From assembly GCA_036380715.1 (NCBI GenBank), contig DASVEF010000255.1:1-64000 (forward strand): a stretch of DNA of 64,000 bases. The letters are read 5' to 3'. Origin of the DNA: UBA5704 sp036380715 (GTDB taxonomy: Bacteria > Acidobacteriota > Thermoanaerobaculia > Multivoradales > UBA5704). The translations under genes were made by a program, and so were the position numbers. The notes below the pieces were generated by a model. The model made no database searches. It saw only the letters and a list, made by a program, of their open reading frames with translations, and was not told the DNA's origin. How positions within the stretch are numbered: the first letter of the stretch is position 1; every line of letters starts with the position of its first letter. Below are positions 1 through 7,370 of the stretch, piece after piece.

Positions 1-1
1 G

Positions 2-1237
2 ATGATCGATCCGGCGACCCCGGACAACCCGGCGCTGCTCGCGAAGTGGGACCGCTCGCTCTTCCTCGCCAATGGCGCAGCGCTCGCGGCCGTGGGAGCC
101 TCCTGCCGGTGGGAGGGGGTCGAGTGCGACGACGCCGGCGAGATGACCGGGCGTCTCTCCCCCGAAGCCGCGCAGCGGGTGCGGGCGGCGATCCCGCCGA
201 GGCCCCTGGAGCAGCGCCTCGCCGAGGCGCGCGCCGCCCTCGACCAACTCCGCCGCTTCGGCGTCACCGGCATTCATGACATCACCCCGCCGGAGCAGCT
301 CGCGGTCTTCCAGGAGCTGCGACGGCGCGGGGAGCTGACGGTGCGGGTCTATGCCCGCCCGACCCTCGACAAGTGGAAGGAGCTCTCGGCGGTGGGCATC
401 CGCCACGGCTTCGGCGACGAGATGATCAAGATCGGCGGGCTCAAGGGGTTCGTCGACGGCATCATGGGCAACTCGTCGGCCCGCTTCTACGAGCCCTATC
501 TGACCAGCGGAGCGCGGGGCTCCTGGCGGCCGATGATGGAGCCGGCAGGCAACATGGAGCGGTTGCTCCTCGGCGCCGATGCCGCCGGTCACTGGCCGCA
601 GGTCCACGCCATCGGCGACGAGGCGATCGACACCCTGCTCGACCTCTATGAGAAGGTGATGACCGCCAACGGCCCGCGCGAGCGCCGGCTGCGGGTCATC
701 CACGCGCAGGTCCTGCGCGGCCCTGAGGTGGCCCGCCGCATGGCGCGCCTCGGGGTGATCGCCGAGGTGCAGCCGTATCACGCCATCGACGACATGCGCT
801 GGATGGAGCCGCGGATCGGCGCCCGCGCCCGCTGGGCCTACGCCTTCAAGACCCTGCAGGATGCCGGCGTCCGGCTCTCGTTCGGCAGCGACTGGCCGGG
901 GACCAATGCGTCGTGGTATCCGGCGAGCCCGGTGCTCGGCATCTATGCGGCCGTGGCCCGCCAGACGCTCGACGGCAAACCGGCGGCAGGCTGGTTTCCC
1001 GAAGAGCGGGTCGACATCGAGACCGCCCTGCGCGCCTATACGGTGAACAACGCGTGGGCCGCGGGGGAGGAGGAGGTCAAAGGCATGCTCGCGCCCGGCA
1101 AGCTGGCGGACCTGGTCGTCCTCGACCGCGATCCGTTCGCCGTCCCCCCGGCGCAGCTCAAGGACCTCCAGGTCCTTCTCACCGTCCTGGGTGGGCGCAT
1201 CGTGTACGAGGGGGGAAACCCGGGCGGGAGAGGCTGA
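2..1237 (+). CDS. Amidohydrolase family 3 (YtcJ-like), 5'-truncated
   Basis: C-terminal ~411 residues of a metal-dependent amidohydrolase of the YtcJ/exoenzyme-regulatory type. The gene runs off the left edge, so the first ATG seen here is probably internal and the N-terminal HxH metal motif is outside the window. Visible family marks are DGIMGNSSA, HAIGDEAID, RVIHAQV, the catalytic-Asp segment FGSDWP, and the C-terminal composite beta-sandwich return GMLAPGKLADLVVLD. The likely reaction is hydrolysis of an amide or cyclic amide; the substrate cannot be read from sequence. It ends about 100 bp before the convergent Uma2 gene. Confidence 0.9.
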   Translation: MIDPATPDNPALLAKWDRSLFLANGAALAAVGASCRWEGVECDDAGEMTGRLSPEAAQRVRAAIPPRPLEQRLAEARAALDQLRRFGVTGIHDITPPEQLAVFQELRRRGELTVRVYARPTLDKWKELSAVGIRHGFGDEMIKIGGLKGFVDGIMGNSSARFYEPYLTSGARGSWRPMMEPAGNMERLLLGADAAGHWPQVHAIGDEAIDTLLDLYEKVMTANGPRERRLRVIHAQVLRGPEVARRMARLGVIAEVQPYHAIDDMRWMEPRIGARARWAYAFKTLQDAGVRLSFGSDWPGTNASWYPASPVLGIYAAVARQTLDGKPAAGWFPEERVDIETALRAYTVNNAWAAGEEEVKGMLAPGKLADLVVLDRDPFAVPPAQLKDLQVLLTVLGGRIVYEGGNPGGRG

Positions 1238-1336
1238 TGCCGGTCGGTCGAGGAAGCGTGGCAGGCGCGCAAGGAGTGGGTGCGGAGCCAGCTCCGCCGG
1301 CCGGCCGGTTTGGAGTAGGCGATTCGTGCGGGTGGC

Positions 1337-2074
1337 TCAGCCGCGCTCTTCGAGCAGGGCCCGCAGGCGGGCGAGCTCGGCCTCCGCCGCTTCGGCCCGC
1401 TGGTGCTCCGAATCAGCCCGCTGGCGCTCCGCCTCAGCTTCGGTCGGCACCAGGCTGCCATCGGGGCGGTAGAGCCGGACCCAGTCGCCCTCCCGGCCCT
1501 CCACCTCGCCGTGCCAGAGGCCGAGGAAGGCTCCGAGCTGCTCGCTCCAGAGCCGGCCGTTCTCATCCTCCTGGATCGGCCGGTAGGAGCGGCCTGACAG
1601 GCGTAGACCCTCCAGCAGCCCCGTCCCCGGGTGGTGCAGGAAGTACTCCGCGGTGCGGAAGACCTGGGCGTAGAGATCCCGTTTCTCGGTGCGGTCCTTC
1701 AGCTCTGTGGAGGGGGACAGCAGCTCGACGATCACGTCCGGCAGCCGGCCGCCCTCCTCCCAGGCGATCCAGGCCTGGCGGTCGCGGGGCTCGACGCCGC
1801 CCACCCAGAAGACGTCCGGCCCGCGGAAGGCCCGCTTCTTCAATCCCTTCTTCTCCTCCGCCGCAACCTCCCGGGCCTGCTCCCTGGAGTAGTAGACGAA
1901 GATGTTGGCGCCGGTGAAGAAGTCGGTCCTGCCCTGCTCCGCCATGGCTTGGCGGATCAAGTGCCGCAGGAGGGGGAATTCCACCGTGTGCCAGTCGGAT
2001 TCCAAGGGCTCTCCATCGTCCAGGACGAGCTCGAAGGGTAGAGGCGCGAGTGCCGCGACGGCTGGCTGGCTCAT
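1337..2074 (-). CDS. Uma2-family (DUF820) restriction-endonuclease-fold nuclease
   Basis: 245-aa protein of the Uma2/DUF820 family, a PD-(D/E)XK-fold group expanded in cyanobacteria and other large genomes and of unsettled biological role. Typical features are FTGANIFVYYS, PDVFWVGG, the core VIVELLSPST-x-KDRTEKRDLYA (catalytic Asp/Glu region) and EYFLHHPGTG. The last ~45 residues form a Glu/Ala/Arg-rich coiled coil, a common Uma2 tail. The frame stays open upstream, but the ATG at 2074 is preferred because AAGGGAG precedes it by about 6 nt and the family begins there. No cognate partner is evident; the neighbour is a divergent MFS gene. Confidence 0.85.
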   Translation of the reverse strand: MSQPAVAALAPLPFELVLDDGEPLESDWHTVEFPLLRHLIRQAMAEQGRTDFFTGANIFVYYSREQAREVAAEEKKGLKKRAFRGPDVFWVGGVEPRDRQAWIAWEEGGRLPDVIVELLSPSTELKDRTEKRDLYAQVFRTAEYFLHHPGTGLLEGLRLSGRSYRPIQEDENGRLWSEQLGAFLGLWHGEVEGREGDWVRLYRPDGSLVPTEAEAERQRADSEHQRAEAAEAELARLRALLEERG

Positions 2075-2210
2075 GGTGTGCTCCCTTGCGGAGTCGTGGT
2101 CGAAGGAGGTTTTATTCCGCATCGACGGTAAAGTAAGGGGGGAGACGACAGGATAGCATGCTATTCCACGGGCATCCGCCGCCGGAGTAGGAGGTAAGGC
2201 CGCGGGTGCT

Positions 2211-3455
2211 ATGATCCCGGCCTCAATGGGCCGCAACTTCTTCCTGCTCTGGGCGGGCCAGACGGTCAGCCAGCTCGGCAACCAGGCGTTCGCCCTGGCG
2301 ATGATGTTCTGGACCATGAAGGCCACGGGCTCGGCGAGCCTCATGGGACTGCTGATGACCTGCTCGATGCTGCCGGGGGTCCTGCTCGGACCGTTCGGCG
2401 GCACCTTCGCGGACCGCCATTCGCGGGTCCGCATCATCGTCGTCGGCGACCTGCTGGCCGGGAGCGGCGTCCTCGCCACCGCTCTGGCGCTCTGGCTGCG
2501 GCCGGACGACACCCGGCTGATCCTCACGCTCCTGTTCGCGGTGTCGGTCCTCCTGGGCGTGGTCCGCGCCTTCTTCCAGCCGGCGGTCGCCGCGGCCATC
2601 CCCGAACTGGTCGAGAAGGAGAAGCTGGCCGCCGCCAACTCCCTGAGCCAGTTTTCGATCCAGGCCTCGGTCCTGGCCGGGCAGGCTGTGGGAGGGGTGC
2701 TCTACACCGCGATCGGCGCCCCCCTGCTCTTCCTGGTGGATGCGCTCAGCTACTTCTTCGCAGGTGGTAGCTCGGCGCTCATCCCGCGCGACCGGCCTCC
2801 GGTGGCGGAGAGGACCGGAGAGGCGCACCCGTTCCGGCTCTTCCTGCGCGAGACCGCGGAGGGCTTCCGCTTCGTCTGGGGTCAGAAAGGGTTGCGGGAC
2901 TTCGTGCTCGCGGCCTCGCTGGTCAACTTCCTGGCCATGCCCGGCACCGTCCTCTTCCCGTTCTACGTGGAGCTCTATCTGGGAGCGGGCCTGGAGTGGT
3001 ACGGGTTCCTGCTGGCGGCGGTCAGCGCCGGAGCCATCGCCGGCTTCATCCTGTCCGCGACCCTCCAGCTCGGCGGCAGGCGGCGGGCTTTCGCCGTGCT
3101 CGCCGCCATGGTCCTCTACACGGTCTTCTTCGGCTCCCTGGCGTTCATCCGCCTGCCGTTCCTGGCTCTGGCCGCGGTGTTCCTCGGCGGCCTCACGGTG
3201 GGCGTGATCAACGTCCATCTCATCACTCTGACCCAGACCGCGACGCCGGGAGAGATGCGCGGCCGGGTGATGGGACTGCTCGCCACGCTCGGCGGCGGCC
3301 TGATGCCCCTCGGCATGGTGTTGGGCGGGATCGTGGGCGACCTGACCGGCAAGAACTTCCCCGCGATCGTGCTCGTCTCCGCCGGGATCGCCCTGCTGGT
3401 CACGATCTCACTGGGGGCCAGCCGCGCCTGCCGCGAGTTCCTCGCCACGGGCTGA
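2211..3455 (+). CDS. MFS transporter (MFS_3 / EntS-like exporter)
   Basis: 414-aa major facilitator superfamily protein with about 12 hydrophobic segments. The N-terminal NFFLLWAGQTVSQLGNQ and the loop 2-3 signature GPFGGTFADRHSRVRI are typical of the MFS_3 group, which includes enterobactin exporter EntS and macrolide-efflux-type proteins. It probably extrudes a small molecule across the inner membrane; substrate unknown. Two in-frame ATGs (2211 and 2226) are possible; a GGAGG at 2190-2194 lies rather far from both. It stands alone, divergent from the Uma2 gene and followed by a REP-like repeat cluster. Confidence 0.88.
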   Translation: MIPASMGRNFFLLWAGQTVSQLGNQAFALAMMFWTMKATGSASLMGLLMTCSMLPGVLLGPFGGTFADRHSRVRIIVVGDLLAGSGVLATALALWLRPDDTRLILTLLFAVSVLLGVVRAFFQPAVAAAIPELVEKEKLAAANSLSQFSIQASVLAGQAVGGVLYTAIGAPLLFLVDALSYFFAGGSSALIPRDRPPVAERTGEAHPFRLFLRETAEGFRFVWGQKGLRDFVLAASLVNFLAMPGTVLFPFYVELYLGAGLEWYGFLLAAVSAGAIAGFILSATLQLGGRRRAFAVLAAMVLYTVFFGSLAFIRLPFLALAAVFLGGLTVGVINVHLITLTQTATPGEMRGRVMGLLATLGGGLMPLGMVLGGIVGDLTGKNFPAIVLVSAGIALLVTISLGASRACREFLATG

Positions 3456-3913
3456 GATCTCACCCCCGTCCCCTCTCCCATCGCCCCCCCTGCCACCGGG
3501 AGAGGGGCGCCCCCACCCGCCCAAAGACCCTCACCCCCTGGCCCCCTCTCCCGCCCGCACTCACACCCACCCGGGAGAGGGGGAAGAGATGCCTCTTTTC
3601 CCCCTCTCCCGGTCGGGTACAATACCCTCCGTGAACGCGGCCCGTCGCACCCTCGGCTGTTGGATCCTTTCGGCTTTTCTCGAGCGGGGATGCGATCCGA
3701 CCACGGCGCGGCTGCGGCGCCGGGTGACCAGCGTCCGCGTCCTGAGCCGTCACGAGCTGGCGCAGATCCACCGTCCTCTCACGGGCTTCCTCGTATCATC
3801 GACCAACCTGCGGCGGTTCCCTCGGCGCCGGCGTCCTTGACACCCCCCGGTGCGAGCCATACGCTCTCATCAGCTTTCCTCCCCGTGAATCCCAGGAGGT
3901 TCCAGGAACGACC
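3456..3913. repeat. Intergenic region with REP-like GGGAGAGGG palindromes
   Basis: 458 bp without a supported gene. About 3462-3620 holds several copies of the palindrome CCCTCTCCC/GGGAGAGGG with CCCTCACCCCCTGGCCCCC arms, the same family as near 5480, 7293, 11950, 20090, 50450 and 52510. The pieces are CCTCTCCC-ATCG...GGGAGAGGGGCGCCCCCACCC, then CCCTCACCCCCTGGCCCCC...GGGAGAGGGGGAAGAG, then a half-site. The remaining ~290 bp must carry the promoter of the PspA operon; TACAAT at 3617-3622 is a possible -10 without a convincing -35. Short frames here show no family resemblance. Confidence 0.75.
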
Positions 3914-4678
3914 ATGGGTCTCAGAGAAGTCCTCAGCAAGATGAAAATCGTCGAGATCGAGCCGGAATCGGCTGGATCCGGCTCTCTGTCCTCGTCGGCT
4001 CCGGCCGCCGAAAGGGGGGTCCCCGGGCCGCCGACCGACATCCGGGAGCTGCTCGGCAGCATCCCGCCGCCGAAGGAGATCGACGAGGCGAGCCTCGCCG
4101 CCGCGGCCCCGGGCTCCGGAGGAGGGGAGGCCGGAAGCTCAGACGAGATCCCGGAATTCTCCGCGGTCTTCAGCGCCGCCGGGATCGGCGATCCGCCGCA
4201 CGGCTATACGGCGTACAAGGTGCTGGAGATCCTCTCCTCGCCGGAGTTCGCCAACCTCGATTCCAAGGCCAAGGCGGCGGCGCTCTCCGGCTTCCTCAAA
4301 ATGAATCCGACGGGGCCGGTGCCGATCGCCGACGTCGTGCAGGACGCGGTGCGGCGCGACCAGGCGCTCGACAAGTTCGAGGACTTCCTGCGCACCAAGC
4401 TCAAGGCGCGCACCGAGCAGATCGAGCAGGAGAACCGCGACCTCCAGGCCGAGATCGACGCCCTCGCCATGCGCAACCGGGAGAAGATGGAGGCCAACCG
4501 GCGCGCCCTCGCCGAGGAGGAGGGGCGCTTCGCGCGCTGGCAGATCACCAAGCGGATCGAGGAGCGCAAGCTCTTCGACGCGGTGTCCCCGTTCGTCGAG
4601 ACGAACCCGATCTCGACCGGCGAGGCGAAGGCGCCGGCGCCGCCGCCGCCGCAGGAGCCGCAGGAAAACCAGGCCTAG
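3914..4678 (+). CDS. Unrecognised coiled-coil protein, first gene of PspA/AAA+ operon
   Basis: 254-aa soluble protein I cannot assign. Residues ~1-75 are Ser/Gly/Pro/Ala-rich and probably disordered. Residues ~78-150 look folded and helical (EFSAVFSAAGI, HGYTAYKVLEIL, IADVVQDAVRRDQALD). Residues ~155-215 form a long charged coiled coil (QIEQENRDLQAEIDALAMRN), and the tail is Pro/Ala-rich. No signal peptide or membrane segment. It sits 24 nt upstream of pspA, followed by the AAA+ gene, all on one strand. Inference: a cytoplasmic adaptor or regulator for the PspA/AAA+ pair, possibly through coiled-coil contacts. Confidence 0.72.
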   Translation: MGLREVLSKMKIVEIEPESAGSGSLSSSAPAAERGVPGPPTDIRELLGSIPPPKEIDEASLAAAAPGSGGGEAGSSDEIPEFSAVFSAAGIGDPPHGYTAYKVLEILSSPEFANLDSKAKAAALSGFLKMNPTGPVPIADVVQDAVRRDQALDKFEDFLRTKLKARTEQIEQENRDLQAEIDALAMRNREKMEANRRALAEEEGRFARWQITKRIEERKLFDAVSPFVETNPISTGEAKAPAPPPPQEPQENQA

Positions 4679-4702
4679 ACGTCCCGCTCCGAGGAGAGTG
4701 CC

Positions 4703-5458
4703 ATGTTCCAACGTCTGATACGCGTCTTCAAGTCTTGGGTGGGCTTCTTCATCTCCTTCGCCGAGGATCCGGAGGTCATGCTCCAGGAGTCCATCGAGGA
4801 GATGCGCAACACCCTGCCCAAGCTGAACCAGATCCTCGTCACCACCCGCGCCACGGTCATCCGCCTGGAGCAGGAGAGGGAAGAGCTGCAGCGCAAGGAG
4901 AAGCAGCTCGTCTCTTCGATCAAGGCGGCCCTCAACGAGGGGAGCCCCGAGGCGCGGCGCATCGCCGAGGACGACGCCGCCACGCTGCAGCAGGTGCGGC
5001 AGGAGCTGACGGCCACCGAGGAGCAGCTCATGGCCGCCAGCAACGCCTTCAGCAACGCCCAGATCACAGTCGAGGACATCAAGACCAAGCTGCGCGCCAA
5101 GATCGAGCAGTCGCGCAGGGCGATCCAGGAGTCGAAGAAGGCGGCGGTCCTCAAGAGCGCCGCGAGCGCGCTCACCGAGCTGGACACCTACGGCACCGCC
5201 TCCACGTCCGACAAGTACCTGGAGGAGATCAAGCAGCGGGTCGCCGAGGGCAAGGCCGCGGTTGAGGTCGCCACCGGCGGGCTCGACGTCGAGCGGATCA
5301 AGACCGAGCGCAAGGCGCGCCAGCTCCAGGCCCAGAGCATCCTCTCGGAGTTCGAGGTGGAGATGGGCATCAAGAAGCCGGACGCGGTCAAGGAGGCCGC
5401 CCCCTTCCCGAGCGGCACGGCGCAGGCCACACCCCAGAAGCTGCCCGAGGCGCATTGA
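4703..5458 (+). CDS. pspA: PspA/IM30 family protein (ESCRT-III-fold membrane remodeller)
   Basis: 251-aa all-helical protein that matches PspA/Vipp1 from end to end. The amphipathic N-terminal helix MFQRLIRVFKSWVGFFIS is followed by DPEVMLQESIEEMRNTLPKL, then the long antiparallel hairpin (~25-150) and further helices to ~225, with a short Pro-rich tail. PspA/IM30 proteins bind stressed or curved membranes, form rings and rods and share the ESCRT-III fold. GAGGAG lies 6 nt before the ATG. It lies between a coiled-coil gene and an AAA+ ATPase gene; no PspF, PspB or PspC is visible, so regulation differs from the enterobacterial psp operon. Confidence 0.93.
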   Translation: MFQRLIRVFKSWVGFFISFAEDPEVMLQESIEEMRNTLPKLNQILVTTRATVIRLEQEREELQRKEKQLVSSIKAALNEGSPEARRIAEDDAATLQQVRQELTATEEQLMAASNAFSNAQITVEDIKTKLRAKIEQSRRAIQESKKAAVLKSAASALTELDTYGTASTSDKYLEEIKQRVAEGKAAVEVATGGLDVERIKTERKARQLQAQSILSEFEVEMGIKKPDAVKEAAPFPSGTAQATPQKLPEAH

Positions 5459-5469
5459 GAAGCATGTCT

Positions 5470-5526
5470 GGATCTGCCTTTCTCCTCCTCTCCCGTTCGC
5501 GGGAGAGGGGGCCGGGGGGTGAGGGC
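5470..5526. repeat. REP-like half element inside the PspA operon
   Basis: Hairpin CCTCTCCCG-TTCG-CGGGAGAGG followed by GGGCCGGGGGGTGAGGG, i.e. the right half of the dispersed element. It fills most of the 73-bp gap between pspA and the AAA+ gene and ends 6 nt before the AAA+ ATG, where an SD would be expected; no clear SD is present. It may lower or couple translation of the ATPase, or partially terminate transcription (inference). Confidence 0.7.
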
Positions 5527-5531
5527 TCATC

Positions 5532-7289
5532 ATGACGGTCGCCAGCATCTCCCCGGCCCCCTTCCTGGAGTCGCTGCCGCCCTGGGCGGCGGAGCTCGCC
5601 CGTTCGATCCGCGCCAAGCGGGCGAACACGTTCGTGATCCACGGCGTGCCCGCCGACCTGGTGCCGGTCCGCGGCTCCTCGGGGCTGCGCTTCCTGTCGC
5701 TGGACGAGTTCCTCGTCGGCAACCTGCTCTCCGGCTGGGCCTCGATCCTCACCTACAACCGGGCCGAGGGGCTGGGCTTCGCCTCGCCCGCGGCGCGCTC
5801 CCACTTCCAGGAGCGGCTGCGCAGCTACGACTCGGTCCACGGCACGACCTGGGCGGACGCCCTGCCGCGCGACGCGCCGAACTGCTTCGCGCTGCTCGAC
5901 TCGTACTTCCGGCATTGCACGGCGCTGTCGCCGGCCCGGCCGGTGGTGCTGCTCCTCCCCTTCGCCGAGACGATCGTGCCGGCGGGCGACGCCAGCTACC
6001 GCACGCCCGAGGACCGCACGGTCCTGGTCTATTTGCGCAAGTGGTCGCAGGACCCGGTGCTGCTGGCCAAGAACATCGTCATCGTCCTGGTGACCGAGAG
6101 CCTGGCCGAGCTCGATCCCAAGCTGCTGCGCGCGCACGCCACGCAGGAGATCGAGATCGTCCGCCCCGACCAGGGCGAGCGCCTCGTCTACCTGGAGGCC
6201 GTGCGCCCGCCCGACTGGTACGCCAGGATGTCGGAGCTGCCGCCGGTGCGCCTCGCCGAGCTGACCGCCGGCATGACCCGCGTACAGCTCGGGCAGATCC
6301 TCGACGGCGCCGACGCCGAAGGCAAGCCGCTGACGCGGGAGATCGTGCGCCGGATCAAGAAGGAGGTCATCGAGACCGAAGGCCTGGGGCTCCTCGAATA
6401 CGTCGAGCCCAAGTACGACCTGTCCATGGTCGCCGGCATGCCCGCGGTCAAGGACCGCCTGCGCCGCGCCGCGCGGGCCATCGCGCGCGGCAATCCGGCC
6501 GCGGTGCCCATGGGCTACCTGGTCTGCGGCCCGGTGGGGAGCGCCAAGACCTTCCTGGTCGAGTGCTTCTCCAACGAGATCGGCTTCCCCTGCGTCAAGC
6601 TCAAGAACTTCCGCTCCATGTGGGTCGGCTCGACCGAGTCCAATCTGGAGCGCATCCTCAAGATCCTCGCCTCGCTCACCCCGGTGGGCGTGGTCGTGGA
6701 CGAGGCCGACACCGCGCTCGGCAACCGCGAGCAGCAGGGGGACTCCGGCACGCAGAGCCGCGTCTTCGGGCAGATCGCCTCGTTCATGGGCGACACGCGC
6801 AACCGCGGCAAGATCCTCTGGTTCCTGATCACGGCGCGGCCCGACCTGTTGCCGATCGACCTCAAGCGGCAGGGGCGCGCCGAGGAGCACATCCCGCTCT
6901 TCTATCCGGAGACGGTGCAGGAGTACGACGAGATCTACGCCGTGATGCTCAAGAAGCTGGGGATCCGGACCTCGGTCGCGAAGCTCTCGGAGATCGCGAC
7001 CGAGGACCAGTTCCTCGGCCTGTCGGGCTCGGACCTGGAGGCCGTGCTGGTGCGCGCCGTGCTGGAGGCCGAGGCCGCAGAGTCCTCCGAAGTGACCGCC
7101 GACCACCTCAAGAAGGCCATCGCCGACTTCATCCCCTCGGCCAACACCCGCGAGCGCGAGATGCAGATCCTCTGCGCCATCCTGGAATGCACCAGCCGCG
7201 AGCTGCTCCCCGAGCGCTACCGCACCCTCGACCGCGGCGAGGTCCAGGCGCGGATCAGCGAGATCAAGAGAGAGCTGCGGCTGGCGTGA
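5532..7289 (+). CDS. AAA+ ATPase, classic-clade module, partner of PspA
   Basis: 585-aa ATPase. The C-terminal AAA+ module has Walker A GPVGSAKT (333-340; Ala where the consensus has Gly before Lys), Walker B VGVVVDEAD (385-393), a sensor-1 region ILWFLITARPD (428-438), an arginine-finger-like DLKRQGR (443-449) and a C-terminal lid. Residues ~20-230 look like a degenerate ATPase-like domain without a P-loop, an architecture resembling Ycf46-type proteins. No membrane segment or signal. Known biology: classic-clade AAA+ proteins (FtsH, p97, Vps4) remodel proteins, and Vps4 disassembles ESCRT-III. Placement after an ESCRT-III-fold PspA suggests it acts on PspA polymers (inference). It ends just before a 27-bp perfect inverted repeat. 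Confidence 0.85.
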   Translation: MTVASISPAPFLESLPPWAAELARSIRAKRANTFVIHGVPADLVPVRGSSGLRFLSLDEFLVGNLLSGWASILTYNRAEGLGFASPAARSHFQERLRSYDSVHGTTWADALPRDAPNCFALLDSYFRHCTALSPARPVVLLLPFAETIVPAGDASYRTPEDRTVLVYLRKWSQDPVLLAKNIVIVLVTESLAELDPKLLRAHATQEIEIVRPDQGERLVYLEAVRPPDWYARMSELPPVRLAELTAGMTRVQLGQILDGADAEGKPLTREIVRRIKKEVIETEGLGLLEYVEPKYDLSMVAGMPAVKDRLRRAARAIARGNPAAVPMGYLVCGPVGSAKTFLVECFSNEIGFPCVKLKNFRSMWVGSTESNLERILKILASLTPVGVVVDEADTALGNREQQGDSGTQSRVFGQIASFMGDTRNRGKILWFLITARPDLLPIDLKRQGRAEEHIPLFYPETVQEYDEIYAVMLKKLGIRTSVAKLSEIATEDQFLGLSGSDLEAVLVRAVLEAEAAESSEVTADHLKKAIADFIPSANTREREMQILCAILECTSRELLPERYRTLDRGEVQARISEIKRELRLA

Positions 7290-7292
7290 AAG

Positions 7293-7366
7293 ACCCTCAC
7301 CCCCCTGGCCCCCTCTCCCACCCGCACTCCCAGTCCCCCGGGAGAGGGGGCCAGGGGGGTGAGGGT
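7293..7366. terminator. REP-like long inverted repeat, probable bidirectional terminator
   Basis: Perfect 27-bp inverted repeat: arms at 7293-7319 and 7340-7366, 20-nt loop. The arm begins ACCCTCACCCCCCTGGCC and ends CCTCTCCC. It separates the converging AAA+ and SpoIIE-phosphatase genes, starting 3 nt after one stop codon and ending 4 nt before the other. There is no U-tract, so a role in termination or mRNA 3'-end protection is inferred from position and stem strength. Confidence 0.7.
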
Positions 7367-7370
7367 TCCC

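Noticed and set aside
1036..1566. Long antisense and alternate-frame ORFs overlapping real genes (also e.g. 4139-5752, 5388-7106, 9933-12317, 15214-17472, 44292-46637)
   Set aside because: They lie over genes with clear domains, are Arg/Ala/Gly/Pro- or His/Gln-rich, and match no family; they are by-products of high GC content.
3589..3840. 83-aa ORF downstream of the REP-like cluster
   Set aside because: Starts inside a REP-like palindrome, is Arg-rich and lacks an SD or family features.
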